From positions 1 to 53,212 of the forward strand of contig JAOPYK010000168.1 of NCBI GenBank assembly GCA_025964695.1: 53,212 nt of DNA, given 5' to 3'. Shown piece by piece: positions 17,003 to 26,134 of the stretch; position 1 is the first letter of the stretch, and each line of letters starts with the position of its first letter. The DNA comes from Streptosporangiaceae bacterium (GTDB lineage Bacteria; Actinomycetota; Actinomycetes; Streptosporangiales; Streptosporangiaceae). The notes beneath the pieces were generated by a model that had not been told where the DNA came from, did no database searches, and worked only from the letters and a program-made list of their open reading frames with translations. The translations under genes and the position numbers were made by a program.

Positions 17003-17038
17003 CCAGGGCCGACCTGCCCCGAGGCAGGCCGGCCCTGG
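17003..17038. terminator. Bidirectional terminator hairpin
   Basis: CCAGGGCCGACCTGCC (17003-17018) pairs with GGCAGGCCGGCCCTGG (17023-17038) with a single mismatch and a 4-base loop. It sits between the tetR stop and the end of the convergent ligase remnant. Confidence 0.7.
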
Positions 17039-17042
17039 CGGG

Positions 17043-17234
17043 CTAACCCTGGGATTCGCGGACGAGCCGCTGCACGGTCAGTTCGACGGCCCGCAACCGT
17101 GCTCGTACTGGCTTCTTGTCGAACTTGCCGACGGTCGTCTTCGGGATCTCCTCGACGAAGGCGCAGTTCTCCGGGACCTGCCAGCGGGTCGCCCGATCGG
17201 CTAGGAACCCGGCGAGGTCCTCGGGTCGCGTCAC
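17043..17234 (-). pseudogene. C-terminal stump of an AMP-forming acyl-CoA ligase (fadD-like)
   Basis: 63 codons from a GTG at 17234 encode only the last part of an acyl-CoA synthetase: FLADRATRWQVPENCAFVEEI, then PKTTVGKFDKK with the A10-motif lysine, then the usual short tail. A functional enzyme needs about 500 more residues. The stump begins 10 bases from a TetR operator, so a deletion appears to have removed nearly the whole gene while leaving its control region. It could still be transcribed and translated into a small C-domain. Confidence 0.75.
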
Positions 17235-17243
17235 CCCATACGC

Positions 17244-17261
17244 ATACCGACTGGTCGGTTT
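17244..17261. promoter_or_regulatory. TetR operator copy 2
   Basis: ATACCGACTGGTCGGTTT matches the 18-base core of the site at 16281-16314 except for the last two bases. It overlaps the presumed promoter of the leftward ligase stump. Confidence 0.65.
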
Positions 17262-17307
17262 TACGGTAGGGCGACGGTGAGGCTTCCGTCAACGAGCTGC
17301 GGAACGA

Positions 17308-17331
17308 CCCATACCGCCTGGTCGGTATGGG
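17308..17331. promoter_or_regulatory. TetR operator copy 3
   Basis: CCCATACCG and CGGTATGGG form an inverted repeat around CCTGGT. It lies upstream of the MFS gene (start about 260 bases away), and the rest of the region up to 17589 holds the probable MFS promoter and leader with no clear gene. Confidence 0.65.
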
Positions 17332-17589
17332 TTTACCGGATCGGTGGCCGTACTCCATTTAACAACTATTGATTTGTGACTTGGATCACCGTATGGTCCA
17401 CCCAGCGGTGCGCACCCGCAGCAGGAATCCATTCCCGACCAGGCCCACCCTCGCTAGCCGTACGACCGGAGTAGCAGCCGGCCGACGGCATACCGCCTGT
17501 ACTGCGCCTTGCCGTCGTGCGGCGTCCGCCCGGACGCCGCGACGAGCGACGTCCCTGGCCAGCACCGCTCGCACCCCGCAGGAGGCATG

Positions 17590-19257
17590 ATGACCACGTC
17601 ATCGCCGCAGACAGCCACGCTCGCGGCCCGTATCTGGGATCGGCAGCTCACGCACTACCCCGAGAACAGCAAGCGCTACCTCTACCTGGCCATCGTCGTC
17701 CTCGCGACCATCTCGCTCTACTACCAGCTCTACGTGCAGTTCGCTGTAGCGACGCCGATCATCACGCACTACAAGATGACCTTCACGTTCTTCGTCTACA
17801 TCTCGGTCATCGGCAACGCGGTCGGGGCCTTCTCCTCGCTGCTCGCCGGGCTGGCAGACCGGTGGGGCCGCGCCAACCTGGTGATCTACGGGCTGCTCAT
17901 CACCGGGCTGCTGGTCACCTTCGCGTTGCCGCACGCGCCGAACAAGTGGGCGTTCGTCGTCCTCAGCGCCCTGGTCGGTTTCGTCGAGGGCATCATCCTG
18001 GTCGCCACCCCGGCACTCGTACGGGACTTCTCCCCGCAGCTCGGCAGGGCCTCGGCCATGGGGTACTGGACGATGGGGCCGGTCATCGGGAGCCTCGTCG
18101 TCACCGTCGTGACCAGCAATACCTTCCATGGCTCCACGACCTGGCAGGACGAGATCGTCTTCGCCGGCATCTCCGGCCTGGTGGTCTTCGTCCTGGCAAT
18201 CGTGGGCCTTCGTGAGCTGTCGCCGCGACTGCGCGACCAGATCATGGTCAGTCTGCGCGACCGCGCACTCGTCGAGGCCCGTGCCAAGGGGCTGGACACC
18301 GAACAGGCGTTGCGCGGCCACTGGCGGCAGATGTTCCGCCTGGACGTCGTCGGCTCCGCCTTCGCGATCAGCGTGTTCCTGCTCCTGTACTTCGCCGCGG
18401 TCGGCTCGTTCGTCATCTACTTCACCACGGTGTTCGGGTACTCCGTCGCCCGGTCCAACGCCGTCCTCAACTGGTACTGGGCGGCCAACGCCGTGAGCCT
18501 GGTCGTCGTCGGCCTGATCTCCGACCGGCTGAAGGTCCGCAAGCCCTTCATGCTCATCGGCGGGCTCGCCTCGATGGCCGTGCTGATCGTCTTCGCCCTG
18601 CGCGCCACCGAGCCGAAGACCGGTTACTACACCTTCGCCCTGCTGGCCGCGGGCATCGGCATCGCCGGCGGGTTCACCTACGCGCCCTGGATGGCGAGCT
18701 TCACCGAGACCGTGGAGAAGCACAACCCGGCCGCCACCGCGACCGGCCTGGCGATCTGGGGCTGGATCATCCGGCTGGTCGTCGCGGTCTCCGCCGCCTG
18801 CCTGCCGCTGGTGGTGACCAGCGTGACCCCGCTGGTCGGGCACGGCGCCCAGGTCGCCGAGGCGGCCAAGGAGGCAGGGCCCGCGCTGGCCGTCATCAAG
18901 GCCCATCCGCAGGTGTTCGCCGAACTCGGCAAGTACCCCGCCGGCCAGGCACCGGCGGCGTTGCAGCAGCGGGCGGCGCAGGAGGTCGGGCTGCCCGGTC
19001 TCGCCGCGGTGCAGAAGGCCGGACCTCAGCTCGCGGTGCTCACCAAGTACGGCACCACGGTCGAGCGGGCCGCGAAGAAGAACCCGTCGCAGTGGCAGCA
19101 CTGGTGGTGGGTCTGCCTGGGCGGCGAGATCCTCTTCGTACCGTTCATCTTCGTGATGGCCGGCCGGTGGAGCCCACGCCGCGCACGCGAGGACGCCGAA
19201 GCGCACGAGCGGATGCTGGAGCAGGAGCTCAGCCGGCTCACGCACGAGCCGGCGTAG
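17590..19257 (+). CDS. Major facilitator superfamily transporter
   Basis: About 555 residues with 12 predicted membrane segments. The loop 2-3 signature is GLADRWGRANLVIYG (about residue 85), and a second half-signature is SDRLKVRKPFM. A long polar insert before the last membrane helix (about 430-505, Ala/Gly/Lys-rich) is unusual for the superfamily, as is the extended N-terminus. GGAGG ends at 17585, so ATG 17590 is best spaced; ATG 17587 is adjacent. Position behind TetR sites and beside an acyl-CoA ligase stump suggests uptake or export of an organic acid, but the substrate is open. A strong terminator follows. Confidence 0.8.
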   Translation: MTTSSPQTATLAARIWDRQLTHYPENSKRYLYLAIVVLATISLYYQLYVQFAVATPIITHYKMTFTFFVYISVIGNAVGAFSSLLAGLADRWGRANLVIYGLLITGLLVTFALPHAPNKWAFVVLSALVGFVEGIILVATPALVRDFSPQLGRASAMGYWTMGPVIGSLVVTVVTSNTFHGSTTWQDEIVFAGISGLVVFVLAIVGLRELSPRLRDQIMVSLRDRALVEARAKGLDTEQALRGHWRQMFRLDVVGSAFAISVFLLLYFAAVGSFVIYFTTVFGYSVARSNAVLNWYWAANAVSLVVVGLISDRLKVRKPFMLIGGLASMAVLIVFALRATEPKTGYYTFALLAAGIGIAGGFTYAPWMASFTETVEKHNPAATATGLAIWGWIIRLVVAVSAACLPLVVTSVTPLVGHGAQVAEAAKEAGPALAVIKAHPQVFAELGKYPAGQAPAALQQRAAQEVGLPGLAAVQKAGPQLAVLTKYGTTVERAAKKNPSQWQHWWWVCLGGEILFVPFIFVMAGRWSPRRAREDAEAHERMLEQELSRLTHEPA

Positions 19258-19273
19258 CCGGAACCGAACCGCC

Positions 19274-19311
19274 ACGCAGGCCGCCGGGCTCGATGCCATG
19301 GCGGCCTGCGT
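19274..19311. terminator. Bidirectional terminator
   Basis: ACGCAGGCCGCC (19274-19285) pairs perfectly with GGCGGCCTGCGT (19300-19311) around a 14-base loop, between the convergent MFS gene and the hydrogenase-like operon. Confidence 0.75.
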
Positions 19312-19317
19312 CGCCGT

Positions 19318-20967
19318 TCACAGGTCGTTTCCGGCGTAGGACAGGTTGAAGCTTTTGTTGGTGAGGGGGAAGTCGGGGACGATCGTGTCGTGCAGGGCGA
19401 GCGGCAGGGCCGGCCAGTTGAGGAACGACGGATCGACGATCTTCACTCGGGTCAGTGCCCGGCCGGGTGACAGCTCGACGCGGTGCACGATGGTGCCGCG
19501 CCAGCCCTCGACGATGCCGACTCCGCTCCGGACGCCTGAGCCGGCCGGCCCGGCCGGCTCGGGGGGCCCCGTCGGCCAGGCCGTGACCAGGCCGGGGCTG
19601 AGGTCGGGCAGGAGCCCGGAGATGAGATCGAGGGAGACGTCGATCTCGTCGGCGCGGATGAGGAAACGGGCCAGTACGTCACCGTCGCTTCTGGTGGGGA
19701 CGGGGAGGGCGTCGTAGCAGTCGCCGAAGGGGTGATCGCGGCGGGCGTCGACGCCGACCCCGCTGGCGCGCGCGACGTACCCCAGGGTGCCGAGGTCACG
19801 GGCCTGCCGGGTGGACAGGACGGCGGTTCCGGTGAAGCGGTCGCGGATGACGGTGTGGGACAGGGCGAGGGTGACGACCTCCCGGATGTCGGCGCCGATG
19901 CTCCGCAGGTGGCCCGGGTCGGGGAGGGAGCGGAGCGCCGCGCCGCCGAGCACGACGCCGCCGCGCAGCAGCCGGTGCCCGGTGACCTCGGCGTTCAGGC
20001 GGAGCAGGGCCTCGCGGATGCGCAGGGCATGGGCGTGCAGGACGGAGTGCCCGACGTCGTTGCACAGGGCGCCGAGGTCGGTGACGTGGTTGTGGAGCCG
20101 TTCCAGTTCCAGCAGCAGGGCCCGCGTCCGCTGTGCCCGTGACGGGACCACACAGCCGATGGCGTCCTCGACGGCGAGGCAGTAGGCGAGCGCGTGGCCG
20201 ACGGCGGTGTCGCCGCTGATCCGGTCGGCCAGCGGGAGCTTGTCCACCGGGTCGTGGCCCTGGAACAGCTTCTCGATGCCCTTGTGGGTGAACCACAGCC
20301 GGGCTTTGAGCTTGAGGATGGTCTCGCCGACGACGGAGAACCGGAAATGTCCCGGCTCGATCACCCCGGCGTGGATGGGCCCGACCGGGATCTCGTACAC
20401 ACCGGGTCCCCGCACCGTCAGGAACGGGTACGGCTCCGGATCGCCGAACGGCGGCGGGTCTTCGGCGTCGGCGCGCATCGGATACCACCCTCGGGGCCAG
20501 TGCGGGTGGCGGACCAGTCTGCGGGGCAGCGGATGCGCCCGGGGCACGATGCCGAACAGGTCACGCATCTCGCGTTCGAATCGGCCGGCGGGGAAGGACA
20601 GACCGGCCATCGACGGCACCGCGGGGCTCTCGGGGTTGAGATGGAGGTGCAGTTCGACCCGGGAGTCCGGCCGCCCGCGGAGGAAGAGGTACACCACGCG
20701 CATCGAGGCCTCGGAGCTCTCGGGGCGAACCGGGCCGGGACCGGTGACGTCGTGGTGGGCGGCCACCAGAGCGAGCCGGTAACCGGCCCCCAGCAAAGCC
20801 CGGGTGTGACCGAGCAACTGGGTGGGGCCGGTGCCGACGCCGATGCGGTTGCGGCCCGCCGGGATTCCGGAGGCGAGCAGGCCCATCAGGTCGGTGGCCC
20901 GCCGGCCGTCCGAACGGGGATCGCCGGGGTCCGCGCCGCCGGTCGTGGTGCGGTCTGTCGTTGCCAT
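19318..20967 (-). CDS. hycE: HycE-like (NuoC-NuoD fused) large subunit of an Ehr complex, no Ni ligands
   Basis: A 549-residue fusion. Residues about 45-170 are NuoC-like (RFEREMRDLFGI is the family signature) and about 190-549 are NuoD/hydrogenase-large-like (ARLWFTHKGIEKLFQG). In true [NiFe] enzymes four cysteines hold nickel: RxCGxC near the start and DPCxxC at the end. Here the first motif reads RISGDT (S251, T254) and the second DPSFLN (S514, N517), so no Ni-Fe site can form. The C-terminal extension FPLTNKSFNLSYAGNDL resembles hydrogenase-related proteins such as M. tuberculosis Rv0087. It is last in the operon, 2 bases after the hycQ-like gene. It likely forms the peripheral arm of a membrane complex whose substrate is unknown. 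Confidence 0.85.
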   Translation of the reverse strand: MATTDRTTTGGADPGDPRSDGRRATDLMGLLASGIPAGRNRIGVGTGPTQLLGHTRALLGAGYRLALVAAHHDVTGPGPVRPESSEASMRVVYLFLRGRPDSRVELHLHLNPESPAVPSMAGLSFPAGRFEREMRDLFGIVPRAHPLPRRLVRHPHWPRGWYPMRADAEDPPPFGDPEPYPFLTVRGPGVYEIPVGPIHAGVIEPGHFRFSVVGETILKLKARLWFTHKGIEKLFQGHDPVDKLPLADRISGDTAVGHALAYCLAVEDAIGCVVPSRAQRTRALLLELERLHNHVTDLGALCNDVGHSVLHAHALRIREALLRLNAEVTGHRLLRGGVVLGGAALRSLPDPGHLRSIGADIREVVTLALSHTVIRDRFTGTAVLSTRQARDLGTLGYVARASGVGVDARRDHPFGDCYDALPVPTRSDGDVLARFLIRADEIDVSLDLISGLLPDLSPGLVTAWPTGPPEPAGPAGSGVRSGVGIVEGWRGTIVHRVELSPGRALTRVKIVDPSFLNWPALPLALHDTIVPDFPLTNKSFNLSYAGNDL

Positions 20968-20969
20968 GT

Positions 20970-22451
20970 CTACGGTGCTCCCACAATGGAGGCGGCGGCG
21001 GTCAGCAGGGTCTGCAGCGGGCCCAGGGCAAGGCCGAGAACGGCGCAGACGGCGAGCCCGCCGATCAACGGGGCCAAGGCGGCCGGACGGGCCGCCGCGG
21101 ACCGGACCGGCCCGGCGTCCTGGTCCGGGGGACCGGTCAGCATGGCGGCGCCGTGCCGGGTGAGCGCGGTGAAGATGACCAGCACCAGCGCGAAGGCGAT
21201 CGCGACGGCCCAGCCGAGCCCGGACGTGATGCCGGCCCGGGCGATGGCGAGTTCGGAGGCGAAGAGGCTGAAGGGCGGCAGCCCCAGCAGGGCCACCAGG
21301 CCGAAGCCGAAGGTGGCGGCCAGCGCGGGTCGCGTGGCGGCCAGCGCGCGCACCCCCGCGATACGGCTGGTGCCGGTGCAGGCCAGGATGCGTCCGGCAC
21401 CGCACAACAGCACGGCCTTGACCAGCCCATGGCCGAGCAGGTGCAGCAGGACGGCCCCGATGGCCATCCGGCTGCCGGCCGCCGCCCCCAGCGCGGCAAG
21501 GCCCATGTGCTCGATGGAGGAGTAGGCGAGCATGCGTATGTAGTCGCGCTGGCCGATGAGCAGGGACGCGGCGACGGCCAGCGAGATCAGCGCGGCGACG
21601 ATGAGCAGGACCCGCATGTAACCGGGCCCCAGCGCGAGGTCGGCGATGGCCTTGTAACGCAGGATCTGCGTGAAGGCGACGGCGAGCAGCACCCCCGACA
21701 TCAGCGCCGACACCGGTGCGGGCGTCTGGCTGTAGGCGTCCGGCAGCCAGGCGTGCATGGGCGCCAGCCCCGCCTTGGTGCCGAAGCCCAGGAGCGCCAG
21801 GGCCCCCGTCAGCCGCATCACGCCGTGATCGAGGCCGGTGGCGTGGGCGCGCAGGTTAGTCCAGTCCAGTGCGTCGAAACCGTGTGCGCCCGCGCGCAGG
21901 GACGCGACGTTCAGGCACACGGTGGCCAGGAACGCCAGGGCGATGCCGACTGAGCACAGCACGACGTACTTCCAGGCCGCCTCGGCGGCGGCCTGGTCAC
22001 GGCGGTGCCCCACCAGGAACGCGGTGATGATGGTCGTGCCTTCCAAGGCCACCCACACCATGCCCAGGTTGTCGGCCAGTACCGCGCCGGCCATGGCGCC
22101 CAGGAACAGTTGCACCAGCACCAGGTAGCGGCGGCTGGCGGCGCCGTGCCCGGCGGCGTGCTCCTCGTGGAGGTGGTGGACACCGGCCCAGGTGGTGATC
22201 ACGGTGACCGCGCCGATGAGCAGCAGCATGCACGCCGCCAGGGCGTCGGCGCGCAAGTCCCCGGAGGCGACGGGCCCGGAGCGGGTGACGATGACCGCCA
22301 GCGTGATGCCGATGGTGAGCTGGGCGAACGCGGACACGACGGCCGCCCAGGCGGTGGCGCGCCGGTACCCGATCGCGGCACAGAGACCGGCGACCACGGC
22401 CGGGAGGGCGACGGGCGCGTACAGCAGCGGTGTGAGGGTGGGACCGGCCAT
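20970..22451 (-). CDS. hycQ: HycQ-like antiporter-type membrane subunit (NuoN/HyfF-like)
   Basis: A 493-residue protein with about 14 membrane segments of the Mrp/NuoLMN antiporter family. Family residues include the helix with WVALEGTTIITAF (glutamate in helix 5), the broken-helix motif GFGTKAGLAPMHAWLPDAY with its lysine, and SSIEHMG. It should form a proton- or sodium-translocating channel. The ATG at 22451 overlaps the hycP-like stop (TGATG), so the start is fixed by coupling. Counterpart of Rv0086 in the same gene order. Confidence 0.85.
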   Translation of the reverse strand: MAGPTLTPLLYAPVALPAVVAGLCAAIGYRRATAWAAVVSAFAQLTIGITLAVIVTRSGPVASGDLRADALAACMLLLIGAVTVITTWAGVHHLHEEHAAGHGAASRRYLVLVQLFLGAMAGAVLADNLGMVWVALEGTTIITAFLVGHRRDQAAAEAAWKYVVLCSVGIALAFLATVCLNVASLRAGAHGFDALDWTNLRAHATGLDHGVMRLTGALALLGFGTKAGLAPMHAWLPDAYSQTPAPVSALMSGVLLAVAFTQILRYKAIADLALGPGYMRVLLIVAALISLAVAASLLIGQRDYIRMLAYSSIEHMGLAALGAAAGSRMAIGAVLLHLLGHGLVKAVLLCGAGRILACTGTSRIAGVRALAATRPALAATFGFGLVALLGLPPFSLFASELAIARAGITSGLGWAVAIAFALVLVIFTALTRHGAAMLTGPPDQDAGPVRSAAARPAALAPLIGGLAVCAVLGLALGPLQTLLTAAASIVGAP

Positions 22452-23110
22452 CAGTCGTGCAACTCCCGTAGCTCGTCCAGGCCGGTCACGCCGTGGACGG
22501 CGTGCAGCCGGGCGGTGAGGATCTGCAGCACCACCACGGCCAGCAGTAGGTCCAGTGACACACCGAGCTCCACCACCATCGGCACCCCGGCCGTGGTGAG
22601 GAAGGCCACGGCGTCGATCCCGTTGTCGATCAGCAGCATCCCGGTGACCTGGGACACCGCGCGGCGCCGGGTGGCCAGGGTGAAGAATCCGATCAGCATG
22701 ACCGCCAGGCCGACCGGGACGGCGTGGCCGGCCGTCGTCCCGGTTAGGGCGACGAGCGGATCGGCGGCGGCGTAGGCGACCAGGGTGAGTGCGGCGGCGG
22801 CGAGCAGGGAGGCGGTGATGTTGGCCAGCGGTGCGGTCTCGCGCGGCTGACCGGAGGCGGCAAGGGTGCGCCACAGCAGCCGTGGCACCACGACCGCCTT
22901 GAGCGCGGCCACGATGGCGGCCACGGCGGCGAGTTCCACGCTGCGCTCATGCGCGGCGAGCAACGCGACGACCGCGGCCAGGGCGGTGCCCTGCAGGGCC
23001 AGCAGCCGCACCAGCGCGGTCAGCCTCCGCCGCCACAGCACTCCGACGGCGGCCAGCAGGAACACTCCGCAGGCCAGGTCGAGGAGCTGGCTGAACGACG
23101 CGTCGCTCAT
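22451..23110 (-). CDS. hycP: HycP-like (HyfE/NuoK-like) membrane subunit
   Basis: A 219-residue integral membrane protein with about six helices. FFTLATRRRAVSQVTGMLLIDNG matches the HyfE family, whose core resembles NuoK. It would be part of the membrane arm that couples the complex to ion movement. Its stop overlaps the hycQ-like start by one base; a 60-base gap, with no gene in it, separates it from hycD. Equivalent to Rv0085. Confidence 0.8.
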   Translation of the reverse strand: MSDASFSQLLDLACGVFLLAAVGVLWRRRLTALVRLLALQGTALAAVVALLAAHERSVELAAVAAIVAALKAVVVPRLLWRTLAASGQPRETAPLANITASLLAAAALTLVAYAAADPLVALTGTTAGHAVPVGLAVMLIGFFTLATRRRAVSQVTGMLLIDNGIDAVAFLTTAGVPMVVELGVSLDLLLAVVVLQILTARLHAVHGVTGLDELRELHD

Positions 23111-23170
23111 GGCCTGCCCACCGCCGTAAAGATCATCTCGGGGTGCACGATGCGGCTCCAGAGGTCACGG

Positions 23171-24112
23171 TCATGCGAGGACGAAGGATGCGGTCACGGC
23201 CAGCAGGGCGAGGACGAACGAGCCCGCCAGCAGCTCGGGCACCTTGAACAGGCGGATCTTGGCCATCCAGACCTCCGCGGCCGCCAGCGCGACTCCCAGG
23301 ATGATCAGCTTGGCCGTGAATGAGGCCACGCCCGCCACCAGAGCGAGCGGGCCGCCCATGGTGGCGATCCCCCACGGCAGGAACAGGCCGGTCAGCAGGC
23401 CGAGCAGCAGGGTGAGGCGGGCCGCGGCCGCCCACTCCACCAGCGCGAGATCGCGTCCGGAGTACTCCAGCACCATCGCCTCGTGCACCATGGTCAGCTC
23501 CAAATGCGTACTGGGGTTGTCGACCGGCAGCCGGCCCGCCTCGGCCAGTGCGGCGATCGTTAGAGCGGCCGCGGCCAGCAGGCTGGCCGGGCAGAACAGC
23601 CGGGCGTCATGAGCGGCCCCGGTCGCGGCGATGGCGTCCAGGTTGGTCGAATGTGCCCGTACGGACAGGGCGAACACCGACAGCAGCAGCGTGGGCTCCA
23701 CCAGGGCGGCGATGGTCATCTCCCGGCTGGCGCCCATCCCGCCGAACGCCGTGCCGGTGTCCAGCCCGGCCAGGGCCAGCGCGACCGTGCCCAGCAGCAG
23801 CAGTCCCACCACCGCGATCAGGTCGGCCGCACCGGCCAGCGGCAGGCGGGTGGAGACCAGCGGTACGACCGCCGTGATGAGCAGGCTGGTGGCCGCCAGC
23901 ACCGGCGGGGCGCCGGTGAAGAACAGCCCCGCGTCCGGCGGGCTGGTCGGCTCCTTGCGGGCGAGCTTGCGCAGATCCCGCCAGTTCTGGCCGATGCCCG
24001 CCCCGACCCGGCCCTCCAGCCGGGCCCGCACCTTCCGCATCAGGGCGACGAGGTACGGGGCGCCCCCGACGACGATGAGCAGCTGGGCCACCATGGCGAG
24101 AGTGCCGGTCAT
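23171..24112 (-). CDS. hycD: HycD-like (NuoH-type) membrane subunit
   Basis: A 313-residue protein with about eight helices, of the NuoH/HycD family. The first cytosolic loop GIGQNWRDLRKLARKEP and the acidic loop EAGRLPVDNPSTHLELTMVH are characteristic; the latter contains the conserved Glu residues at the interface with the peripheral arm. It anchors the NuoB- and NuoD-like subunits. The ATG at 24112 overlaps the stop of the preceding gene (ATGA). Matches Rv0084. Confidence 0.85.
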   Translation of the reverse strand: MTGTLAMVAQLLIVVGGAPYLVALMRKVRARLEGRVGAGIGQNWRDLRKLARKEPTSPPDAGLFFTGAPPVLAATSLLITAVVPLVSTRLPLAGAADLIAVVGLLLLGTVALALAGLDTGTAFGGMGASREMTIAALVEPTLLLSVFALSVRAHSTNLDAIAATGAAHDARLFCPASLLAAAALTIAALAEAGRLPVDNPSTHLELTMVHEAMVLEYSGRDLALVEWAAAARLTLLLGLLTGLFLPWGIATMGGPLALVAGVASFTAKLIILGVALAAAEVWMAKIRLFKVPELLAGSFVLALLAVTASFVLA

Positions 24113-26127
24113 CGGATCACCCTCGCCATCAGCACGACCAGCAGGGCCACCAGCATGTACGTCAGGTAGCGGTGCACGCTGCCGGTGGCCAGCGCCCGCG
24201 CCGCCCGTCCCCACGCCCGCCCGGCCGCCAGCAACGGCCGGTACAGGCGCCCCTCGATCCGGTCGGGGATCTCACGCCGGTAGGCCACGCTGGCCACCAG
24301 ATAGTCCGAACCGACGTGATGGGTGACGTCGACGTCCTGCTCGGGGCGTATGACCCTGTCGAAGACCCGCTGCAGTGGTTCGGCGAAGCTGGTGGAGGTG
24401 TACTCCATTCGTGCCGTCAGCGGGCCGGCACCGCAGTCCCATGCCCGGACCGCCGCCCGGCGACGGCGGCCGAGCAGACGGGCGGTCACCGCGACGGTGG
24501 CGAGAAGGGCCACCAGCGCACCGGCGATGGCGGCGGGGGCGAGCGTGCTGGCGATGTCGTTCAGCCGCAGGGTCACTCCCGACCCGTCCAGCGGGCTGCC
24601 CATCCGCAGCCGCCCGGCGACCCGTTCGAGGCCTGGCCCGGTGATCTGCGGGGCGAGTGCGAGGACCAGGCATCCGGCGGCGGCCAGCGCCATGCCGGCC
24701 AGCATCGCCGCCGGTGACTCCTGCGCCCCGGCGGCGCCCTCGCCGCGCGGCCGGGCCAGGAACCCGGTGCCCAGCGCCTTGACGAAGGTCGCGACCCCGA
24801 TTCCGGCGGTGAGAGCGACCACGGCGACGGCGGTGGGCGCCGCGATCATGATGACCACCTTCGTCGAGCTCAGACCGCCGACCAGGGACTGGATCAGCAG
24901 CCACTCGCTGACGAAGCCGTTGCCGGGCGGCAGCGCCGCGGCGGCCAGCGCACCCACGGTGAACAGGCCGGTGGTGACCGGCATCCGCTTGGACAGACCG
25001 CCCAGGCGATCCAGGTCACGGGTGCCGGTCGCGTGCACCACCGATCCCGCGCAGCAGAACAGCAACGACTTGAACGCCGCGTGGTTGAGCGCGTGCAGGA
25101 GGGCCGCGCCCAGCGCCACCCCGGCCAGAGCCGGACGGTGCAGCGCCGTCAGCACCCCCGCGGCCGCCACCGCCAAGGTGATCAGGCCGGCGTTCTCGCA
25201 GGTGGAGTAGGCCAGCAGCCGTTTGAGGTCGGAGGCCAGCGTGGCCTGCAGGATTCCGTACAGAGCAGAGAGCGCGCCGGACGCGCCGAGCAACAGCCAC
25301 CACCAGGCCGGCCCGCCTCCCAGCAGATCCATACCGACCCGTATCAGGGCGTAGATACCGAGCTTCACCATCGCCGAGCTCATCAGCGCCGAGACGTGGG
25401 AGGGCGCCTCGGTGTGCGCCCTCGGCAGCCAGGGATGTAAGGGCACCAGCCCGGACTTGGCGGCGAAGCCCGCGGCCGTCAGCAGGAAGACTCCCGCGCG
25501 TACCCAGCCCGGCAGATCGGTCGCCGCGGCGCGGATCGCGGTGAACGACTCTCCGCCGCAGGCGGTGGCCAGCCACACCAGGCCGAGCAGGATCACCACC
25601 AGTCCGGCCTGGGTCATGACCGCGTACCACACCGCGGCCGAGCGCACCGAGGCCCGCCGGCGATGCTCGGTCAGCACCAGCAGCAGTGAACTGGCCGCCA
25701 TCAGTTCCCAGGCCAGCAGGAAGGTCGACACGCTCGCCGCCACGGGGACCATCAGCATCGCGCAGGCGAACACCGGCAATGCCGCCAGCGCCCCCCGGGA
25801 GGAGGCTCCCCGCCCTGAGGAGCCCGCGTATCCGATGGTGTAGACACCGACGATGGCGGCCACACCGCCGATGAGCAGCAGGAACCAGCCCGACAGGGGG
25901 TCCGCGGCCAGCCGTACCCCGGCCAGCGGCAGCAGCCACGGCCACCACGCCTGCCAGGACTGCCCGGCCAGTGCCGACAGTCCCGCGACGGCTCCGGCCA
26001 CTCCCGCCGCCGCGACGGTGGCACCGACCAGGCCGGCCCGCCGTCGCGCCGGGGTCAGAGCCGCCGCCACCGTACCCAGCCCGGTGAGACCGGTGGCCGC
26101 CGTCAGCGCGGCCGCGCCCAGGTTCAC
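24109..26127 (-). CDS. HyfB-like (NuoL-type) antiporter subunit
   Basis: A 672-residue protein, the largest membrane subunit of the complex, with about 15 helices. LLAWELMAASSLLLVL holds the conserved helix-5 Glu, GFAAKSGLVPLHPWLPRAH is the lysine-bearing broken helix, and AYSTCENAGL the next conserved loop. A long lateral helix and a cytosolic C-terminal part (DCGAGPLTARMEYTSTSF) are typical of HyfB. Together with the HycQ-like subunit, the complex has two antiporter-type modules. It starts with GTG 7 bases after the NuoB-like gene and corresponds to Rv0083. Confidence 0.85.
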   Translation of the reverse strand: MNLGAAALTAATGLTGLGTVAAALTPARRRAGLVGATVAAAGVAGAVAGLSALAGQSWQAWWPWLLPLAGVRLAADPLSGWFLLLIGGVAAIVGVYTIGYAGSSGRGASSRGALAALPVFACAMLMVPVAASVSTFLLAWELMAASSLLLVLTEHRRRASVRSAAVWYAVMTQAGLVVILLGLVWLATACGGESFTAIRAAATDLPGWVRAGVFLLTAAGFAAKSGLVPLHPWLPRAHTEAPSHVSALMSSAMVKLGIYALIRVGMDLLGGGPAWWWLLLGASGALSALYGILQATLASDLKRLLAYSTCENAGLITLAVAAAGVLTALHRPALAGVALGAALLHALNHAAFKSLLFCCAGSVVHATGTRDLDRLGGLSKRMPVTTGLFTVGALAAAALPPGNGFVSEWLLIQSLVGGLSSTKVVIMIAAPTAVAVVALTAGIGVATFVKALGTGFLARPRGEGAAGAQESPAAMLAGMALAAAGCLVLALAPQITGPGLERVAGRLRMGSPLDGSGVTLRLNDIASTLAPAAIAGALVALLATVAVTARLLGRRRRAAVRAWDCGAGPLTARMEYTSTSFAEPLQRVFDRVIRPEQDVDVTHHVGSDYLVASVAYRREIPDRIEGRLYRPLLAAGRAWGRAARALATGSVHRYLTYMLVALLVVLMARVIR

Positions 26128-26134
26128 GTGCGGC

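Noticed and set aside
17599-19299. 566-codon open frame on the minus strand
   Set aside because: Antisense of the MFS transporter; rich in Asp/Glu/Arg/His with no domain, and the plus-strand protein has clear membrane helices.
20194-21953. Long plus-strand frames across the hycE/hycQ-like genes
   Set aside because: Shadows of genes with strong family motifs and operon coupling on the minus strand.
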